A DNA stretch of 19,994 bases from an uncultured Caulobacteraceae bacterium (GCA_937967425.1 CALBST010000257.1:1-19994); one strand, 5' to 3'; positions 7,652 through 14,650 are shown, numbered from the stretch's first letter. The notes: generated by a model from the letters alone, not told the origin. Numbers and translations are program-made.

Positions 7652-8004
7652 TGCATTTCGCAGGAACGGCGACAGTCACGGCGCAGTCCACGGCTTCGAT
7701 TTCGGCAGCATGGTCAGACTTGACGGCGTCTTGGCCCGGAAACGCCACGAACGAGGACCGCACCATTACCTGGGCCGGCGGCGGTTCGCGCACAGTTAGC
7801 GTGACGTACGGCGGCAGCAACACGCTTTCGTATCGGATCGATAGCGGCTCGTGGGTGACATACAGCGCCGGGTTCTCGTTCACGAGCGGTCAGACATTGG
7901 CGTGGCGCACAACGGCAGAGGTAACGGAATCAACGACTGTCACAGTGCGCGTCAATGGCGTGCCTCTTGATACGTTCGCAATCAACACAGTGGGGTCACC
8001 GTGA
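7651..8004 (+). CDS. Beta-rich (Ig-like) protein B, 117 aa
   Basis: Threonine-, serine- and glycine-rich, with alternating hydrophobic residues that suggest a beta-sandwich (TITWAGGGSRTVSVTYGG, then LSYRIDSGSWVTYSAGF, SGQTLAWRTTAEV, TTVTVRVNG). Such small domains occur in phage fibre, decoration and adhesion proteins. It is related to the protein at 8132: both have a G-G-S/T-x-x-x-Y-x-x-x-x-G-x-W-T core followed by (S/A)-(S/A)-G-(Q/N)-T-L-A-(W/V)-R. The start ATG 7651 overlaps the previous stop (TGATG) with GGGAGG just upstream. It has no signal peptide. The specific role is unknown. Confidence 0.75.
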   Translation: MHFAGTATVTAQSTASISAAWSDLTASWPGNATNEDRTITWAGGGSRTVSVTYGGSNTLSYRIDSGSWVTYSAGFSFTSGQTLAWRTTAEVTESTTVTVRVNGVPLDTFAINTVGSP

Positions 8005-8147
8005 GCTTGGGGCGGGTCATATTTGGGGCGCCTGGCGGCCGCGCCGTGACGTGTCGCGTGAACAAATGGCGGCGCAAGTGCGCAGTCTTGACGGCGCTTT
8101 GTTCTCGCTGGCTGACCGAAGGAGTGACGCCATGCATCCTATCTTAG
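8001..8147 (+). CDS. Small ORF, 48 aa, coupled by GTGA overlap
   Basis: GTG 8001 overlaps the stop of the 117-aa gene (GTGA) and the frame runs 48 codons to TAG 8145-8147, overlapping the next gene by 16 bp. It starts MSLGRVIFGAPGGRA, close to MKVGNLFGAPPPA of the 110-aa protein at 8523, and continues as a basic, cysteine-containing peptide (NKWRRKCAVLTALC). No family is recognised. Stop-start overlap is the pattern throughout this operon, which supports translation; small size keeps confidence moderate. Confidence 0.45.
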   Translation: MSLGRVIFGAPGGRAVTCRVNKWRRKCAVLTALCSRWLTEGVTPCILS

Positions 8148-8470
8148 CCGTCCTGGGCGCGTCGTTGCGCATCTCGATTTCTCTGACAAAGCTATCTGCG
8201 AGCAACCCCGTAACATCGGACACGGCGACCATCCTAGGCAATGGGACGCTGGTGTTTAGCTCCGTTTCGTCTGATGGCGGGACGCCGCAATATTCACTCA
8301 ACGGCGGCGCGTGGACGAATATCACGGAAGGCGGGACGCTGGCAGTTGCGGCCGGTAACACGTTGGCGGTTCGCGCTTCGCTTATCACGGCCGGGCTCTC
8401 TGCGGCCTTCGAAATCCGCAACAACGCGAACAGCGCTCTCATTCAGATCGTGGGATTGCAGCGGCTATGA
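8132..8470 (+). CDS. Beta-rich protein B', 112 aa, paralog of the 117-aa protein
   Basis: Begins with a hydrophobic stretch (MHPILAVLGASLRISISL) and continues as a beta-sandwich-like domain (GTLVFSSVSSDGGTPQYSL, then NGGAWTNITEGG, VAAGNTLAVRASL). Spacing and key residues match the 117-aa protein at 7651, suggesting duplication. ATG 8132 was chosen for GGAG (8120-8123); ATG 8066 in the same frame would give 22 more residues (MAAQVRSLDGALFSLADRR...) and cannot be ruled out. The stop overlaps the start of an 18-aa ORF (ATGA). It is probably a minor virion or decoration protein by context only. Confidence 0.7.
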   Translation: MHPILAVLGASLRISISLTKLSASNPVTSDTATILGNGTLVFSSVSSDGGTPQYSLNGGAWTNITEGGTLAVAAGNTLAVRASLITAGLSAAFEIRNNANSALIQIVGLQRL

Positions 8471-8523
8471 AAAACGCCTCCGGCCAAACGCAGCGCACAC
8501 ACGATGGATGGGAGCCGTTCTAA
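8467..8523 (+). CDS. 18-aa micro-ORF ending DGWEPF
   Basis: ATG 8467 overlaps the stop of the 112-aa gene (ATGA), and its own TAA shares an A with the ATG of the next gene (TAATG at 8521-8525), so it exactly fills the gap between two genes. The product is MKNASGQTQRTHDGWEPF. Its tail matches the C-termini of the proteins at 6995 (DEWEAY) and 8856 (DDWEEY) in the form D-x-W-E-x-aromatic. The exact coupling and the shared tail both argue that it is translated. It could be the remnant of a larger paralog reduced to the tail, or a free motif peptide. Confidence 0.55.
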   Translation: MKNASGQTQRTHDGWEPF

Positions 8524-8855
8524 TGAAAGTAGGCAACCTGTTTGGCGCTCCTCCGCCGGCCATTGTTCGCGGGCAGATGCGGCAGGCGCTGCACGGTGGC
8601 GACGCGCCCGGCTCCAAGTCTCGCGCAATCGCGCGGGCCAAAGGAATGCACATCCCCGGCGATCCCGGAACAGAAGGGACGCGCGGCGATGCGATGCACG
8701 CGCCAGCCGGAGAAGCCGCGGCGCTGGTTGCGTCAATTCCTGAGCGCTTTCGGCGCAATGGCTTGTTTCCGTTTGGCCGCAAGTCGTCACCGCAAACGAT
8801 CGACCCGCAACGGCTGCAAGAGCTTGTGCGCCAGATGATGAATGGAGGCCGCTAG
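8523..8855 (+). CDS. Hypothetical virion-like protein C, 110 aa
   Basis: Starts MKVGNLFGAPPPAIVRGQ, then a glycine-rich basic region with KSRAIARAKGMHIPGDPG, and ends in a helix (QRLQELVRQMMNGG). The N-terminal LFG motif also appears near the start of the proteins at 8856 and 13142 and, as IFG, in the 48-aa ORF at 8001. No enzyme motif or membrane span is visible. ATG 8523 is in a TAATG overlap with the 18-aa ORF. It is immediately followed by the 201-aa gene. Function is unknown; the neighbours suggest an internal virion or packaging-associated protein. Confidence 0.65.
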   Translation: MKVGNLFGAPPPAIVRGQMRQALHGGDAPGSKSRAIARAKGMHIPGDPGTEGTRGDAMHAPAGEAAALVASIPERFRRNGLFPFGRKSSPQTIDPQRLQELVRQMMNGGR

Positions 8856-9461
8856 ATGGCTCTTTTTGGTAGAAGCATGACACGCCGGCTTGTGCTGCCG
8901 ATGGTCGGCGCAAGCGGTGGCGTTCCTGGGGCCGCGCCTACGTCATTGAATGGCGCGAGCTACAAGCCCGAAGAAATGAAGCCCGGCGGCGGCGAGCAGG
9001 TGCGCTCTCGCGGCGGTCTGTTCGGCAATGCGTTTAGCCGCAAGGGTCTGCCGCGCACGCTGCAAATTATCGGCGCGACTATGCGCGATATGGCTATGGG
9101 AACGAATGCGCTAGGCGATTTGCAGCGCATGGAAGCAGAGCAACAGCGGCTTGCTGCGGTGGATGCCGCGCAAACGCGGCAAACAAAGCTGGAAGATGAG
9201 CAGCGCTCGCAGTTTGAACAAGCCATTGCCGCTCTGCCGCCGGAGCAACAGCGCTGGGCGAGACTGAACCCGCAAGCCTTCGCGGAAGCGATGATGCGCG
9301 CGCAAGTCGGCGGCGGATGGGAACACGGCCAAGGCTACTCGCACCTATGGCGCCCAAACCCTGACGGCACTGTCACGCTTGGCGATCCGCTGCCGCTGCG
9401 CCCGCGCCAACAGCAAACTTACAACATGCCCGGCGGCGAGGATGACTGGGAGGAATACTGA
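8856..9461 (+). CDS. Internal-virion-like protein A', 201 aa
   Basis: Starts MALFGRSMTRRLVLPMVGAS, a glycine- and alanine-rich start as in podovirus internal proteins. Residues 65-85 (LQIIGATMRDMAMGTNALG) are a helix, followed by a long charged glutamine-rich helix. LPPEQQRWARLNPQAFAEAM and the C-terminal DDWEEY match the protein at 6995, marking the two as paralogs that flank the beta-rich pair. GGAGG (8844-8848) precedes ATG 8856, which directly follows the previous stop. The stop overlaps the next start (TGATG). Assignment to the virion is inferred from composition and neighbours. Confidence 0.68.
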   Translation: MALFGRSMTRRLVLPMVGASGGVPGAAPTSLNGASYKPEEMKPGGGEQVRSRGGLFGNAFSRKGLPRTLQIIGATMRDMAMGTNALGDLQRMEAEQQRLAAVDAAQTRQTKLEDEQRSQFEQAIAALPPEQQRWARLNPQAFAEAMMRAQVGGGWEHGQGYSHLWRPNPDGTVTLGDPLPLRPRQQQTYNMPGGEDDWEEY

Positions 9462-10264
9462 TGGACGGCGAATATACCGGCGAGGGCCTGTCGCAAAACG
9501 GCGCAAGCGGTCGGCCGCTCACGCGTGAACCGTTCCGAGGCAATCGCATCCGCAACCGCCGCACTGGCGAGGTCCGCGTTTGGGTGGGTGACCGCTATGT
9601 AGGCGCGAACGATCGGGCGCGCCTGACCACAACGGAGCGGGATCAACTAGCGCAAGCCGAAGCGGCGGCGGCGAACTACCAGCAACACTTGCCGGACCTG
9701 AACCGCTTTGAAGAATTGAACCGCACAGTACCGACTGGCGCGTGGTTTCAGCGCTTCGGGCAATCGATGCCAACGGGCCCGGCGCCTCGCCTCTTTTCGT
9801 GGGATGCAAACGGCGATGCGCCCGGCGGCGGTCCGAATGAGTTTGAGGAGATGCGCGCGATTACGAACCGGCTAACCCCGGATCAGCGCGAACCGGGCTC
9901 GGGCTCGTCGTCTAACCTAGACGTGACGATGTTTCGCGAAGGGCTGCCGAACATTGGGCGCGGCGGCCCCGCGAATAGCCGCATCATTGAGGGCTTCCGC
10001 CGGCAGCAGCGCGACGCGCAGGACTATGCGGATTTCTTGAATTGGTATTTTCCGCAGACTGGTTCTCTGACGAATGCGCAGGCGCATTTTCAGCAATACC
10101 GAACGGCGCGCGCCCGCAATCCCCGCCTGACGTGGCAAGAGTTCTTCGGCAGCCAGCAAGGCGGCGGGCAACAGAGCCGCGGCAATCAAGGCAGCGGCGC
10201 TGCTTCGCAGGGCGTCGAGCGCTGGGGCCGTGACGCGCAAGGCAACCTCGTGAGGCAGCGCTAA
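9461..10264 (+). CDS. Internal-virion/ejection-type protein D, 267 aa
   Basis: The central and C-terminal region matches a pattern I associate with proteins encoded just before large ejection proteins in alphaproteobacterial podovirus-like prophages. It has NEFEEMRAITNRLTPDQRE, a GSGSSS linker, MFREGLPNIGRGGPANSRII, then FRRQQRDAQDYADFLNWYF and a helix with FQQYRTARARNP. The N-terminus has a small basic beta-hairpin (GEVRVWVGDRYVG), and the tail is glutamine- and glycine-rich. The start overlaps the previous stop (TGATG) and the stop overlaps the 910-aa gene (TAATG). No catalytic motif is seen. Structural internal protein is the best reading. Confidence 0.7.
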   Translation: MDGEYTGEGLSQNGASGRPLTREPFRGNRIRNRRTGEVRVWVGDRYVGANDRARLTTTERDQLAQAEAAAANYQQHLPDLNRFEELNRTVPTGAWFQRFGQSMPTGPAPRLFSWDANGDAPGGGPNEFEEMRAITNRLTPDQREPGSGSSSNLDVTMFREGLPNIGRGGPANSRIIEGFRRQQRDAQDYADFLNWYFPQTGSLTNAQAHFQQYRTARARNPRLTWQEFFGSQQGGGQQSRGNQGSGAASQGVERWGRDAQGNLVRQR

Positions 10265-12996
10265 TGACCCGTCGCGTTGAGTATAACGGCCGCGTGCATG
10301 AGTTTCCGGACGATGTGACAGACGCGGAAATTGCGTCCGCTCTGGAGCAAACCGAACGCGAACAGCCGCAACCGCAGCGTGAAGCGGCGCCCGTCGATCC
10401 GCTTTCCACAATGACGGCCGCAGAGCGTTCCCAGATTCAGCGCGGTACGCGCCAACGCAACCTGCCGCGCGCGGTCAACCCGTTCTCAACGGTGACTGGT
10501 CCGCTTGTTAGAACTTTTATGGTGCCGCAGCGGCGCGCGGCGCTGATGGAAAGCGCGCGCGCCGCAGTGCGCGACGTTCAACAGATTCCCAGCCTCGATT
10601 TTGGCAGGCTGGCGCAAGACACAGCGAACGCTGCCGCAGAGGGCGTGCAAAATCTGCCGGAGACGGGGCGGCAAATCATAAACAACCTTCCGCAAATCGG
10701 GCGCGCGCTCACTTACGGGCCGTTTGTCGATGAAGAGCGCGCTATGCAGCGGCTCCAGCTCGCAACAATGCGCGGCGATGACGAGGGCCAGCAACAAGCC
10801 GCGCGTGATGCGAACGCACAGGCGGGCGGCATAGCGCTGAACGTTGGCGGCTTTGGCGCAGGCGGTTTCATCCGCACGCCAGCGCAGGCCGCAATGTTTG
10901 CGGGCGGCTTGTCCGCGCCGTTCGCGCTCTCGCGCAACAGTGACCAGCCGTTGCAGGAGCGCTTGCCTCAAGCCCTAACCGAGATTGGCGGCAACGCGGC
11001 GTTCGGCGGAACGCTGCAAGCTGGCTTGAATGCCGCTAGCCGCGCGCTTCAGACGCCACCCCGCACCGGGCAAATGGTGGAGCGTTTCGACCGCGCTGGC
11101 GTCGATCCGTCACTAGCGGCGGCCAATGAAGGCGGCATGTCTGGCCTTGCGACGAATGCGGTGGGCGGCAATCTCGTGGCCGGTCCTGGCGTGCGCGCTC
11201 GGATGCGCCGGCAGATGCGCCAAGGCCAAGAGGCATCGCATCGCATCGCAAACGATTACGGCCAGCCGCGCTCCCTAGAAGGCACAGGCCAGCTTGTTGA
11301 AACGGCGCTGCAACGCTTCGCGCGTGAGCACAACATGCCAAACCCGCAGCCCAATGCGCGTCCGCAGGACGTGCGGACCGGGGATTGGTCTTTCGCATCG
11401 AAGGCGGAAGCGATCTATGACCAGGCGCTGCGCCCGATCGAAGGCAACCCCGCCTCGCTGCAAAACACCCTTAGCGTTCTCGATGATCTGAACCGCCGCG
11501 CCGATACGCGTCTGGTTAGGGATTTCCAAGCGGACCCAACGCTGCGCGCGTTTGAACGCATGGTGAGGCGGCTGGCTCGGGCTGGGCGTGAAGTCGAACC
11601 CGCGACGCTGGATGATCTCGGGACGATGGCAACCGAGATTGCAAACGCGCGTCGCGCGCTTCGTGCGCCTAATGAGGGCCTGCAAACATTCGTGCGCCGC
11701 ATGGGCGGGATTGCCGACGATCGCGGCGACATAGCGGGCATGGATCTGCGCGGGCGTGGTGCGTCGTCTGTCCTGAACGCCAACGGCCGCACAATCGATG
11801 ACGCGGCTATTGCGGCTTGGGAAAACGGCTATTTCCCGGGCGAGAACCCGCCCACGGCGCGGGAGTTCATCGACGCGCTTAACCGCAACATTCGGCCGCC
11901 CGACACGGCAGGCAGCGCTAGTGCGCGCCAAGTTTTGAACTACTACGAGCAGCAGGGCATCGACACGAGCTTGCGCGGCGACGCGCTGCGCCAAGCTCTG
12001 CGGCCATTGGTGGGCGTCGATGAAGCGGCCGGCGCTGGCGGCTCGCTGCGCGATCTGCGCCACCTTCGCACGCGCATCCGCATGGCGCAAACGCAACCGG
12101 CTCTCGGGCAAACGATCGATAACGCTGCGCTGGAACGTCTGGAGGCGGCTTTAACGCAGGACATTCTGGATTCTGCCGGGGATGCGGCGGGCGCGCTTCG
12201 TCAGGCTGATAGCTTTTACCGGAGAGGCCGCCAGCGCATTGACGGCATGTTGCAGCAATTCAGCGGCGGCAATGCTGGCGAGGCTATCCCGCGCATTTTG
12301 CGTCTGGCGCGTGAGCGTGGCGATTCCCGCACGCTTGCAGCTCTCCGCGGTGCGATGCGCGAGGATGAATGGCGCGTGGTCGCGGCGTCGATCGTGGAGC
12401 ACATGGGGCAGCCGACGCCGGGCGCGTCCGGCTATGCGGCGCAAATCGGTTTCAGCCCTTCGCGCTTCGCGACTGCTTACCGCGCCATGAGCCCACAAGC
12501 CCGGCGGATTCTCTTTGGCTCGCGTGGCGGCGTCTCGGGGCCGCGCGGCGCCAATATGCGAATGCTGGCGGACGAGTTGGACAATCTCGCGCGCGTCATG
12601 CAGGGGCTTAAGAGCGTCGAGGCGGGCGCCAATTTCTCCAACACGGCAACGCACCTGCAAACGGGTGGAACGGCTGCGCTGGCGATTGCGAACCTGCCGG
12701 CGACGCTGACGCTACTGGCTACGCTGGGTCTCCTGGGCGAAGCGCTCACCAACCCGCAATTTGTGCGCTGGCTTACCTCCGCGCCGAAGGCGGGCGGCGC
12801 AGGCTCGCGAGGAATGCGTCAGCATCTGGCGCAGCTCGGGCGGCTTGCGGCGCGTGATCCAGCGTTGGCGCCGGTTTATTCTGAGCTGCTGGCGCGCGAG
12901 CGCGAAGCTGTTGAAGCTCGGCGCGGAGCGCAGCGTTCTCCGCCTCCAAGACCGCCCGCGCGCGGTCCTGCACGATCGCTGCAACAAGTCCCATAA
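10264..12996 (+). CDS. Large internal virion / DNA ejection protein E, 910 aa
   Basis: Opens with VEYNGRVHEFPDDVTDAEIA, a short domain found at the N-terminus of large ejection proteins in podovirus-like phages (F-P-D-x-x-T-D-x-E-I). A glycine- and alanine-rich region (about 189-222) could insert in membranes. Long alanine- and arginine-rich helices fill 300-780. A hydrophobic stretch at about 801-827 (LAIANLPATLTLLATLGLLG) is a likely membrane segment. Proteins of this type are stored in the capsid and form the conduit for DNA entry. It is the largest gene here and directly precedes the transglycosylase. An antisense ORF overlaps its last 224 bp. The broad call is fairly safe; sequence identity to a known family cannot be checked here. 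Confidence 0.78.
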   Translation: MTRRVEYNGRVHEFPDDVTDAEIASALEQTEREQPQPQREAAPVDPLSTMTAAERSQIQRGTRQRNLPRAVNPFSTVTGPLVRTFMVPQRRAALMESARAAVRDVQQIPSLDFGRLAQDTANAAAEGVQNLPETGRQIINNLPQIGRALTYGPFVDEERAMQRLQLATMRGDDEGQQQAARDANAQAGGIALNVGGFGAGGFIRTPAQAAMFAGGLSAPFALSRNSDQPLQERLPQALTEIGGNAAFGGTLQAGLNAASRALQTPPRTGQMVERFDRAGVDPSLAAANEGGMSGLATNAVGGNLVAGPGVRARMRRQMRQGQEASHRIANDYGQPRSLEGTGQLVETALQRFAREHNMPNPQPNARPQDVRTGDWSFASKAEAIYDQALRPIEGNPASLQNTLSVLDDLNRRADTRLVRDFQADPTLRAFERMVRRLARAGREVEPATLDDLGTMATEIANARRALRAPNEGLQTFVRRMGGIADDRGDIAGMDLRGRGASSVLNANGRTIDDAAIAAWENGYFPGENPPTAREFIDALNRNIRPPDTAGSASARQVLNYYEQQGIDTSLRGDALRQALRPLVGVDEAAGAGGSLRDLRHLRTRIRMAQTQPALGQTIDNAALERLEAALTQDILDSAGDAAGALRQADSFYRRGRQRIDGMLQQFSGGNAGEAIPRILRLARERGDSRTLAALRGAMREDEWRVVAASIVEHMGQPTPGASGYAAQIGFSPSRFATAYRAMSPQARRILFGSRGGVSGPRGANMRMLADELDNLARVMQGLKSVEAGANFSNTATHLQTGGTAALAIANLPATLTLLATLGLLGEALTNPQFVRWLTSAPKAGGAGSRGMRQHLAQLGRLAARDPALAPVYSELLAREREAVEARRGAQRSPPPRPPARGPARSLQQVP

Positions 12997-13087
12997 TCAT
13001 GGCCGCCCAAATCACTCCGCCAACGCCACCAAGAGCGCCTAGGACGGTCGCAAGAATTACTGCGGCGATGAAAAGCTGTTTCAGCAT
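12773..13087 (-). CDS. Candidate antisense membrane/coiled-coil protein, 104 aa
   Basis: On the minus strand, ATG 13087 opens a frame whose first 42 residues lie mostly in the gap between two plus-strand genes. They are strongly hydrophobic: LFIAAVILATVLGALGG and GVIWAAMIMGLVAAIVQ, two likely membrane helices. A coiled coil follows (RAVLEAENAALRAELQQLRA), then a proline- and alanine-rich linker and DAFLASLRRPPSARR. The 3' two-thirds overlap the end of the 910-aa gene in antisense. The layout resembles small phage lysis or membrane-anchor proteins. No good ribosome site is visible, and antisense frames stay open by chance in GC-rich DNA, so this is a candidate only. A competing 48-codon plus-strand frame (12999-13145) looks less protein-like. 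Confidence 0.4.
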   Translation of the reverse strand: MLKQLFIAAVILATVLGALGGVGGVIWAAMIMGLVAAIVQDRARAVLEAENAALRAELQQLRARAPAAQNKPAPTLDHAPQAARAAPDADAFLASLRRPPSARR

Positions 13088-13141
13088 GACGGCGAAGCGT
13101 AGGCGCGGCCGTTCCGGGGCGCAATCAATCGAGGGCAAGTT

Positions 13142-14200
13142 ATGAGACGGCGCGGGTTATTCGGGCAGACGTTGCTTGATGCGGTTTTCGGACCGGAGGA
13201 AGCGCCGGCAAGTCCGCGGCGTGAGCCTGCGCGCGGGCCGTCGCTTGGGGAGTACCTAGCCAGTCCGCAATCGTTCCCGGAGGTCGATCGCGCGGGCGCT
13301 GGGGCTCGAATGCCAATTGCGCCGGTGTCGCCCGTTGTGCGCCAGCCTGGGCCGATAGGGCCGCCAATTCAGGCGCCGCTGCCGGGTGATCCCTCCGTAT
13401 TCATGCGCGGCGGCCCTGCGGATCTCGCGCCGCCGCAGCCGGGCAGCTTGTCAGCCATGAGCCCGGAGCGCTTCGGAGCGATGCGTGAGCGCTTCGGCGA
13501 GTACGGCGCGCAAGCCGGGCGCATCGCCAACGCTTCCCGCTTCCAGCCGCGCTTGCCGCCGTCCAGCGCCGGCGCTGACGTGCCTGTCTGGTTTCGCCCG
13601 GATGACACGCTAGCGCGCGCTGGAGCCGCTACAGGCGTTTCTGAGCGCTTCCTAGGCGACCTGATCGGCCATGAAAGCGGCGGCGATGATGACGCCAAGG
13701 CGGGAACGTCGAGCGCTGAGGGCTCGGCGCAATTCACTGACGGCACATGGCTGCGGATGATGCGCCAGCTCGGGCCGCAGTATGGGCTCCCTGACGATCT
13801 GACGGATTCGCAGCTGCTCGGGCTGCGCTCTAATCGCGCCTGGTCTGGACTGATGGCCGGCGAGTACGCGCGCGAAAACCAAAACGTCATGCAGCGCGCG
13901 CTCGGGCGGCCGATCACACAAAAGGAAGCCTATCTAGGCCATTTCCTCGGCGGCGATGAAGCGGCTGACCTTGTGGCCGCTGCCGAAGGCAACATGCAGG
14001 ACGCGCGGCGCTTCGTGAGCCGTGCGGCCGTCGAGGCTAACCCGCAAGTGTTCTATGAGGGCGGGCGCTATGAGTGGCGCAATCATCCGCGCACCGGGCG
14101 GCGCTATCAGCATTATCTGGGCGGCGGGCGCGCGCGATCGGCGCGCGAAGTGGTGCAGCGCCAAGGGCGCAACTTTTCGAACGATCCGCTTTCCGAGTAG
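13142..14200 (+). CDS. Lytic transglycosylase-like virion protein, 352 aa
   Basis: Starts MRRRGLFGQTLLDAVFGP, sharing the N-terminal LFG motif of its neighbours. A proline- and glycine-rich linker covers about 20-130. The lysozyme-like domain runs from about 165 to 290, with the probable catalytic glutamate E178 in IGHESGGDD, then SSAEGSAQFTDGTWLRMM, and the later family motif EAYLGHFLGGDEAADLV. Such domains cut peptidoglycan glycan strands; in virions they open the wall during DNA entry. It follows the large ejection protein by 145 bp and lacks a signal peptide, which fits delivery from a virion rather than secretion. Fairly sure of the fold; virion use is inferred. Confidence 0.85.
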   Translation: MRRRGLFGQTLLDAVFGPEEAPASPRREPARGPSLGEYLASPQSFPEVDRAGAGARMPIAPVSPVVRQPGPIGPPIQAPLPGDPSVFMRGGPADLAPPQPGSLSAMSPERFGAMRERFGEYGAQAGRIANASRFQPRLPPSSAGADVPVWFRPDDTLARAGAATGVSERFLGDLIGHESGGDDDAKAGTSSAEGSAQFTDGTWLRMMRQLGPQYGLPDDLTDSQLLGLRSNRAWSGLMAGEYARENQNVMQRALGRPITQKEAYLGHFLGGDEAADLVAAAEGNMQDARRFVSRAAVEANPQVFYEGGRYEWRNHPRTGRRYQHYLGGGRARSAREVVQRQGRNFSNDPLSE

Positions 14201-14203
14201 AGG

Positions 14204-14593
14204 CTAGCTTGTCGGCGCTCGGTGCTCAAAGCACCCATAAAGCGCGGTGGCGCTTTGCACGCCGGGAATGCTCTGGCTTTCGCTCACATGGTCGCGCAAA
14301 TGCGTGCGCGTCGTGATCTGGCCGGCTTCGTCCGTCTCGTGATCTGCAACCGGTAGCGCGCGACGTAGCGCCCGCAGGCACTCCCGCTGCGTTGCGAAGC
14401 GATGGCGGCGCACCTCGTCCGGCACAATGTAATCGCGCCAGCCGGTGCGATCGTCGCCCGCTTGGGCGCGCTCGTAGCTCCAGCCCATAGAGCGCGCCTC
14501 GTCAGCCTCGCAATAAAGGCAGGCCAGCGGCTCCCACGCTGGGGCGGGTGATGCGCTCGACACGAGGGCAGATAAGACAAGGGCAGCAATCAT
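14204..14593 (-). CDS. Small exported protein, 129 aa
   Basis: Has a short signal peptide (MIAALVLSALVSSASPAPA) with likely cleavage after an alanine around residue 19. The mature part carries a C-x-x-C pair (LACLYCEADEA) and further cysteines (RECLRAL, YGCFEHR), so it may be disulfide-bonded in the periplasm. A ribosome site GAGGAA precedes the start at suitable spacing. It converges with the transglycosylase gene with only three bases between the stop codons. The XRE gene upstream on the same strand ends about 57 bp away. No family is recognised. Confidence 0.7.
   Translation of the reverse strand: MIAALVLSALVSSASPAPAWEPLACLYCEADEARSMGWSYERAQAGDDRTGWRDYIVPDEVRRHRFATQRECLRALRRALPVADHETDEAGQITTRTHLRDHVSESQSIPGVQSATALYGCFEHRAPTS
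14221..14256. terminator. Twin hairpins between convergent genes
   Basis: GGTGC/GCACC (14221-14235) is followed three bases later by AAAGCGC-GGTG-GCGCTTT (14239-14256), a perfect 7-bp stem with A-run and T-run ends, readable in both directions. It lies about 20-55 nt past the transglycosylase stop and inside the 3' end of the minus-strand gene. It is a likely terminator for the long plus-strand operon; its effect on the minus-strand transcript is uncertain. Confidence 0.5.
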
Positions 14594-14650
14594 GGCTCTA
14601 TTCCTCGGAGCGCCGCACAGCGTAGCCTAAGCGAAGCTGTGCAAGCGTGT

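Noticed and set aside
11275..12111. Long minus-strand ORF (278 aa) antisense to the 910-aa gene.
   Set aside because: Typical GC-rich shadow frame, without hydrophobic pattern or family motif, unlike the 12773-13087 frame.
13015..13022. CTCCGCCA, and TGGCGGAG at 19329-19336, as possible remnants of attR.
   Set aside because: Only 8 bp match and the T-arm part is missing; expected by chance in GC-rich DNA of this size.
12999..13145. Plus-strand 48-codon ORF between the 910-aa gene and the transglycosylase gene, ending in an ATGA overlap.
   Set aside because: Coupling fits the operon, but there is no ribosome site, the product is a proline- and arginine-rich string without structure, and the minus-strand frame in the same place encodes a much more protein-like membrane segment.
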